Assembly: GCA_002633005.1 (NCBI GenBank)
Contig: NMRA01000009.1
Location: 1,025,661-1,089,660, forward strand
Direction: 5' to 3'
From: Phoronis australis
Taxonomy: Eukaryota > Phoronida > Phoronidae
DNA: 64,000 nt
Position 1 is the first letter of the stretch. Every line of letters begins with the position of its first letter. The position numbers and the translations under genes are program-made. This document shows positions 50,601 to 59,600 of this stretch, one piece after another. The notes under the pieces were generated by a model. It saw only the letters and a program-made list of their open reading frames with translations, ran no database searches and was not told the DNA's origin.

Positions 50601-53600
50601 AAAATAAATAAGTAAAAATAATGATCTCTTGTAAGACAGGCAATAAAAAGCACCAGCCGCATGGAGGTATGAGAAAATGCAGAAATGGGCGATGGCAGAG
50701 GGTGGATAAAAGTGGATAAGATTAAGGACGTACATAGATGTGGGCGTCACAAAGAAGTTTAACTGAAACACGAGACTGGGTAACAAAGAAATACCTATTA
50801 GAATAACACGTGACAATCGTCAGCCTACAAGAATCAATTAAGAGCTGACCTTACTCAAGGCAAATGATAACAATTATAGTCCAATGAGAAGTCTGGGATG
50901 GTGACGTGTAGTCTTGCACAAAGGAATTAGTGGACTGGTCCGAAAAGAAGAAAATGAGAGAAAAGGAGTAAGACAGATCCATATGCTCACATATTAAATA
51001 TTTAACAAGTGAAATACCATTTATGATAGACATATGTCCCGAATAAGACATAAATTTATACGTGCATTGTAAGCCCGTTACCAGAGATGAAAAAGGGACC
51101 AAGATAGGCGATATAAGGTCATTTATCATGATAAATACAACTGCAAAAAATACTATAGAGACTCCAAAATCAATAATCAAAAACAAAGACAGTCAATTGA
51201 AATACTGAATAGTGATGTCATCCCCCATGACCTATGATATGAACGCCAGCAAGTGACATGGAGAATTGAGAAATAGTGCAAAAGGGGGTCAAATGAGAAG
51301 GACGAGTCCATATGATCACATAAAATATATCAAGTTAACTAGTGAAATTTATGTTCGCCGTATGTCCTGTAATGAACATAAGAGTTTTTCCTGTGAAGCT
51401 CTGTTTCCAAAGATAAAAAGGAGAGGTCGTTGGTGAAAATGGTCATTTATAAGATGTAACAAATAAAGATGACTTACAAAAATACAGTCTGAAAAGTTGG
51501 GATTTAGAAATACTTGCATGAGAGAATTGCGTTTTTGTAACTCACCTAATAGCTTCTTATCAATTGTTCACTGGCCATTGTAGAAACAACTAAATTAATG
51601 GTGTTGCTTTCGCTTAAGTTCATGTCATTTTTATTTGCTAAATGAAACTCCACCTTCCTTGAACTGCGGACTTACTGCAATGCGTAGGGAACTATTTTTT
51701 CCAGTATTTCATTTGAACAATTTGGTTGCCATGTTGTTACTGTACATGGCCACTGAGGGCGAACTCCAACCTATATTTGACATGATTGTGGTGCCCTCAT
51801 GTGAGGGAAATCATCAAAGGTACCCCATTATAATTAAGTCTCAACATTTAGACAACATACTGGCAATCTTGTCCACCTGATTAGGTTTGCTTAATTTTTT
51901 CTAGTTCTTAAAATTGTCAATTCTCATGCCATCGGTGTGCTAGATGTTGGCTTTGCATAACGTCTAGTCATTTTTATTTGCTAGATGAAACTCCACCTTC
52001 CTTGAACTGTGGAAACCTTCTGATCATGGTTAATGGTAGTGAGACCAAGGTTGATAATGCATCCATCAAGGCAGTAGTTAATGCTACAGACAACACAACA
52101 CCTGAGGACAAGATTGTCATCACTGTAGACCGTTCTGATGTGCCAGCTTCAGTCAACATATCAAATGCCAACATGATGTATTCAGCTGTAGTTACAGCTC
52201 GAGATGATAGTGGTAATGAGGCTCAGTGTAGACTCGATGTTCTAGTGAAACGTAAGTAGAATCCATTATTAAGTTTATTCTGACAACACAAGTTTCAGAT
52301 TTGCGTTGTAGGTTGCGTATCTATAATTTGACAATTTAGAGTTATCATTTCTTATTATTTTATTTTCAATTGTTGCTATTCAGACTACCTCTAGTGATTT
52401 TTCATTGTAGCGAAAGAGTGCACTCTTCCTTTCCTGCGTACTCCAAGAAATGGTGGCAAGATTTGTCAAGAGACAGCTACTGGATACACATGTGAGATGT
52501 ACTGCAATAAGGGATTTTATTTCCGTGACACAGCGAGAGCAGCTCAAAACATCACATACACATGTAACCATGGGGGAAGTTGGTCTCCTTCTGCTGCAGA
52601 CGTTCCTTCATGTGTTAGTAAGTATTCCAGTTGAACTAATTGTTTGTTACTGGATGATGTTCATGAGGCTCGTGTTTTGCTACGTACATCTTGAAGTTGT
52701 TTTAAAGGAGAATGTCACCTGATTTTATTAGTCTTTTTTAATCGGTTTATATCCACATTTCCTCATATACGGGATCTTACCACACCGAGAACCTTGTGAT
52801 GGATGTTAATTTTGTGAAACTTTGGAAAGCATATTCCTATCGTTCATGAGACAGAATTAGCAAACTTTCTGACAGATCTTATTACTGGTGTTCCCCCTAC
52901 TAACAATTTCAGTTTTTTAAAAATTTTAAGGCGACACCAACCCCTCATTTTTGGATGGATTCCACATATTTTGTACCACATAGTGACTAATTTTACTGTT
53001 TTTAAGTTGTTTGGCATCCACCTTTCTATCTGTCAAATCACTCTTACTAAAGATCTTTGTTCCTGTTGGTGGATGGCTAACGATGATTTTTGGTTTGCTC
53101 CGTCTGCATTGGCACCCTGTTTTGGCAGTTTTATTTTGTTTACCTGAGGCTCAATGCAGGTCCCTTGATGGAGCTTTGTGAAATTTGTCATGTGTTTCCA
53201 TTCAGGAGAGTCCAAGTGACATGGTGTTTGGTACAAATTCGACTATTGCGAAGCCGCCGGCCTAGTGTTTTTCTTTGCATTTGCCTTGATGTCTACCAAG
53301 TACCTGGATAGGTGTTCATAAAATTTGACAAATAGGTTACTTTTACATAGGCAAGAGAACCATGAGCCCTGTTTTTGGTGGATTTGATTTACATTGTACA
53401 CCCATTGGCAAGTGGATTTTTTATTGTCTTGTGTCCTTTGTTGTCTGCCTCCTTATCCTCTGAACTTCTTCAAGAATGGTGAATGGGCATTTCTGACCTG
53501 CTTTGCACATCCTGCTCTGTTTATTTTGAAATCAATGTTTAAAATAATGATCAACTCTTGTATGTTCACTGTATGTGATACATACAGTGGGTTAATTCAT

Positions 53601-56600
53601 ATTGATGCCATTATTGGTTTATTTACTTTTGATTTGAGACCTTGCTCTGTGCACAAAGTAGAGGTCTAATAAACCTCCCAAAATGGACTAACTCGCCAAG
53701 TAGACTAACCTGCCAAGTAGACTAACCCGCCAAGTAGACTAACCCGCCAAGTAGACTAACCCGCCAAGTAGACTAACCGCCAAGTAGACTAACCCGCCAA
53801 GTAGACTAACTCGCCAAGTAGACTAACCCGCCAAGTAGACTAACCTGCCAAAGTTGACTAAGGCACCTTGACAAGTCAACTTATTTAAAAACATAGTTTC
53901 ACACCAAAACAAGTGCTATTCAAAACAAATAATAGCACTGTGTGAATCTGTTGCACAGGGCAGCTCTTGTTTGCACAGATTGCTAATGAGAAAAGCCCAG
54001 CAGTAATGACCTTTTCAGACTTTAGCTGAGACAATTCTGAGAACAGGCATATGTGGTTACATAACCATCCGTGATGTCACATCAGGAAGACAACTGTGTA
54101 TTGTAATGGCTATAAGCAGCCAACCCTCCAAAATTTTGCTTGCTTCATTTGATAATTCCTTTCAACTCCATTTGTTAGCATAATTAAATTGTTTTTCGCC
54201 AAGGATATTTTAAGACCATTGTATCACAAATAATCAAGCCTAATACAAAATATTGCAGTTTTATTTTTTTCATTTTCAGCAATGAAAAAAGGGAAACACC
54301 TTTTAATTTAACCACGTATATAATTGAAATTTGAGTGGAGGTGGCAATCTCAATGACAGAATTACAAGAACACTTGAAATGGAAGTCTTCTGAACTTGGT
54401 TTTTTAAATTCATGTGTTAATCTATTGAAACAATAATAAACCCAAGGCATCAAGAAATATTACCTGAAGATGCTAGGGAACGTATTATTTCAGCCGTTCA
54501 TTAAGGCAAGTTAATTCTATCATGCTTTGGTCACTGAATCATAGAAATCAAAGAACAAGTCAGAGGAAGATTATGATTTAATACACAGTTCAAATTAAAA
54601 TCGAGTGCTTTCAGTCGAAATTATCTATTTGGTTTCTACAGTAAAAGACTTTCAAGGTAGTTGAAGGTTGCCGCTACTGTACAGTAGTCACAACTAAAAT
54701 AATCTCAGTACAGTAAAGTTTATATGTGAGTCAAAATGATCTAATCTTTTACCAAAATAAGTAACTTAGAATGCACAGTATTTTTGAACATTTAAGCATT
54801 ACAAACGTTATCCAACAACAAGACAAATTTACATGATATGAATGTGGATATGCCTAACTATTGTCATGGCGACCAGGTATTTCCTTACATTAAAGTTCGA
54901 CAAGCATGATTTGAAAAAATAAAAAGTTGCATGGAAAAAAGATTGGAGGATGGAAGCTTTGCAATCCAACATGGCCTATTACTCTAATTAAGAGCCTTAT
55001 TATATTTTGGGCCTTGATAACTTGAATTAAGAAAGCAAAATGTTACAATGCATGTATTGAAAGAACGATTCATACGTAAAATTTAGAAAAATATGAATTA
55101 TGTTGTGACTCATAATCAAACCTTGACTTTCAAAGAAAAAGCGATTTTAAAATTTTTCAACTATTTTTAAGCTGAAGGGGATATTCACACTGCAATAATT
55201 AGAATGTTTGTTATATTTTTTGTACAGAAACATAAACATTGTGCAAAGTTGCTTTTTTGTAGCAGCTTTCATCAAAATGTATCAAAGTTAATTAAAACTT
55301 CACCAAGTACAAAATAGCTGATTGAACATGCCCTTCAGTTCAGCAGAAGTCGCCATGTTGTCGGTGCCGCCGGAAATGAGATTAAGTCCAGCGGGAATTG
55401 TGAGCAATTTTATCACTCAATAAGTAACGTGTGCTTGGCTGAAATCCAATGAAAACTACTGGATGGCTCAGAATAATAGGTAAAGATTTTTCTCACTAAA
55501 TTGTTTCATAAATTTTTGGTGAAAATAAATTATACACAGTTTTAAACTCGTAACTTATGCCGCTGTTGTCCAAGATGGCCAACCAGATCCAAACAAATGA
55601 CCCAAATTTGGCCACCAAACTTGCAATAAATGTGCACGGCTTAACCCGATTTTGAAATTTTTTCAATTTTTATTGATTGGGATGCATTAACTTCCCGATT
55701 ATATTGAAGTATTTTTGCAAATCGAAAGTAGATCGGTTGGACAGCCCTACCCTTACTGTTCATTTAGTCCAGCTAGCGATCGACTAGGCTAAAATTCAAT
55801 GGATTGCAACGATGCTGAGGTAACGAGCATCAAGCTATTCAGCACATCCACCTACAAACACTTACCGGTATGTTGCAAAAACTGTATATATACTTCAAAA
55901 ACAAAGCAATCTACTGGTTACTTCTAGCACTAATCCTGTCCGACAGTGTCCGTCGATGCCATCCGCCGTTTTAAATGTCAGGTTGTTAATACTAGCTCAA
56001 TGCCCACTAGCTTCTGGAAAGCGACGGCATGTACCGTTTCGAATACTCTCTGAAAGTTCACTCATCCTGGTTTACAACAATACTCGGTTCACAGGCTGTC
56101 GTTCTAGAAGCAGTCCATAGAAATATATTCACTACATACTGTACCGAATACGGCGACGCTCCACTCGTGGATATCGCAAAGTATTCTCACTTGCGACGCA
56201 GTCTTGGATCAGTGGGAAACTTGTGCAAAGATACCTCAGCCCTTGGTGTATTGCCACAGCCTCCAACTACACAACGATCAGGCATTCATCAAATATTTAC
56301 TCCAGTTTAAATCTAAAAGTCCGTCTACATTTGAGAAAAGTACTTCTCTTGGCACACAGCAGTGGACACTGTGGACTCAGTTTGACTGAATCTGCAATGA
56401 TCAGGTCACTCCCCACTAACTGCTGTAAAATGTTTATGGCAACACACAAGATCATGTGCATATGTGTCACATTACAGAGAATTTATGGGCAAACATTGCA
56501 CAATAAACCATTCTAACAAACACAAAGATTCCATTTGTGCCAGATAGTCCCATTCAAGAGTACAAACCTATGGACAGACTCATCAGTGATCGGGTCAGGA

Positions 56601-59600
56601 ATTCCTGATGTGTTCCTGATGTGACGTGTTTCCGAAGATAGCCGAAGTTCAAAATTTTCTGTTCTCAAAATTTTGTGGGGAAGTGGGAGCGGGTTTTAAA
56701 CGAATAATAGAAGAATATGGGGAATGAAGTAAAAAGAATTGTGGTTTATAAGCAAACTTTATTAACAGTCAACACGTGTGTATACATATTAACTACAACT
56801 AAATAGCTGTGAACCAATCTCTTTAACCTCCTCTTGACTAAACAATGCTAACCAACTTTCAGCTATGCCATGAAGGTCACTTTCCTTCAATGGTTGGTAA
56901 TTTACAGTACAATTCTGCTCTCAAACCTTTTGCACTCAAAAGTGTGAATAAAGTCCTCTCCAACTGTAGAGCAGATCTTGTCTCTGAGAGACCACTGTCA
57001 TTTCTGCCAAACGCAGAAGCACCTGAGTTGGGATTTGAAGTCAGGTCAGTTCTTCACTCAAGCCATTGCATTACAATTAGGACCACGTGTCATCACATGT
57101 CATCAGTGTCAGTGTGATCATTATAATTGTAAAATCATTCCATCTTCCAAGCATCAGAACCTAAAAGTATTCTTAGATGAGAGTTTAATCAGCTCTTAGT
57201 TTTCAGGCACTAGGCGTATCAAGGTACACATAGAATTGGGCCCACAAGCTTGTTCAGTATGGACTAGAGAACAGTTCTAATTGCAGAACTCGATTTTGTT
57301 GGTTGGGGTAAGAATACTGTAGCTGCTTTTGTTAACAGATTTCAGAAAGTAGTCCTTTTAGTACGTCCTGTTGTATTAGGATTACTTTGAATGTTTTTTT
57401 GTTAGTATTATTTGATGGTCAGCTTTATTTTGCAGCTGCATTCAACCCCTTATTCAGAGAGGTCTACAAACTGCGTTACAACATGACAGGAAGTTACAAT
57501 TCATCTGTCTGTAACTGGACCTCCGTTTTTACAAATGTGGGAAATCAATCGGGCAATCTGCTGAGTAAGGAGTGTCAGTCAAAGGTAAACAGAGTTGCCC
57601 TGGTGTCTGCTGCTACAAGTACCAGAGTCAGTGATGGGGTAAGTTTTCCTTTGCAGGCATATATAGTGTGTGTGTAAGTGGGCATGAACTTCTTTTTAAT
57701 CCGGTTTCTGTAAAGGTCAATTACTCCAAGATTTTAGAGGTTTCACTTAATGTGAGAACTCAAAATGAATCATTGAATTGCTGAGTGAATAGCCTACAAA
57801 CTGTTAAAAAACTTGAATAGTTCAAGTCACGTACAAGGTGTTTCAAACTTATAGTACATGTGGTTTATCTTTAGTATACATAAGCATGAATGGCTTGGCA
57901 CATTCACATTATTGCACTTAGGATGTAATTTCTTTAAGTGTTATATTTGGGTACTTTTTAAGGATGCCATAGGTGGAAATATGACAAATGGCTAAGAATG
58001 ATATCGCATTGTGTGATTAGAACTTTCTTTTTGAAGACAAAAATAGTGAAGCTGTCACTGTTACTGTTGAGCATTACAGCAATGGTGTTTGTTAATTTCT
58101 TTGTTCCAAAGTTAACTGGTTCACTTATGGTAAGATTAAAAAACCACTTGCTGATCCTCATGTCAGGTTTTTGAGATGTTCCTTAGACCCCACACTTACC
58201 ATACCTGAATAAAAAAATTAATTTTTGGAGGGAACATGACAAAACCATCCAAACTGGAATTGAATGCAGTGAAGTAGGAACAACCCACTCACTAAGCCAA
58301 GGCTGTTATTCATAAGCGTCTTTTGTGTGAGTAACAAAATTAATGTAAATACAATTAAGCGATTACATGAGTCACAATAGTGTTGGTTCTGTTGTGAACT
58401 AAAAGCAAAAATTTTTTCTTGAATTAAAGGAAAGCATTCATAGAGAGATTCAAGCTGGCTAGCTTATGTGTTTGGTAATGTAGTGTCTGCCATGACAAAC
58501 AGAGCCTGAGGTGTTCATTTGAAGAACATGGTAGAGAAAACCGCCATTCCATGGCTATGCTACCAGCAATAATCATAAATACGTGTCAGAAATTGACTGG
58601 GTTTGTTTAAAACTTTGGTAACTATACTTTGAGATTGTGCGTAGATGGAGAGAGAATGGTCCAGTAATTAATTAACTACATTACAGCCAATAATTGAAAC
58701 AAGTGAAACCTGTTGTTAATTAAGCAATCTAACAATGAAGAAGTGTATAGCTACACTAGCTCCCTCTGTAAGGATTAGTTCAATCAATTAATAAATAATC
58801 AAACGTCTTATCTGCTATCCAAGCTGTAGGACTCAACAATTGTTGGATGGCAGTCCTGTTGGTGAATCTTCAAACTAGCACAAACAGTGTACTTACTTGC
58901 TAGTCACAGTCCTTCATGACGCATCGCTTGCTGGCAGTATTTTCTACCCACGATTCCTCTTGCTGGTCACAGTCCCTCGTGATGCAACACGTGTAGGCAG
59001 TATCTTACTACCCATGATTCCTCTTGCTGGTCACAGTCTCTCGTGATGCAACACATATAGGCAGTATCTTACTACCCATGATGTTTTTAGTGACAAGCTC
59101 TTAGTTAACTTCCTGTTTGTTAACCCTTGCCCTTGCCAAGATTCTCTTTAGATCCTCCCATGAGATGACTCTGTTGTACAATTAATCAATCATATCATTG
59201 GCTGCTACGAATTGCTCTCAGCAATTTTTAGAATGTGCTGTCGACACGACCTACTTTACTCGGGCAGTCCCATGAGTTGTGACCTACTTTTCATTTGGTG
59301 GAATTTAACGGGTGGCATAATAAAAATATTTGGTGAATCTTAACTGATTTTGTTTGAAAGATCCTGAAATCTGTGGCATCGTTCTGTGGATTTTCACTGG
59401 CCCCAAAATACTTTAATTTCCTCAAACACTTATTTTTTCATCTCTGCCTTTACAAATTCCCACATTATGAACATTATGACTCTCTGATGAAAAGTATCGC
59501 CTGTTGTCTTTGCCAAAGCTTTTGTGGATAGTGGAAATGAATTCCACCAGGAACTTCTTATTTGTTTGTTTGTTTGTTGGGTGTCACGTGACTTTTCGCA

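Noticed and set aside
56029-57199. Possible pseudogene or extra exons in intron 24
   Set aside because: Some protein-like composition, but overlapping frames, no splice pair in the right phase and no motif I can name.
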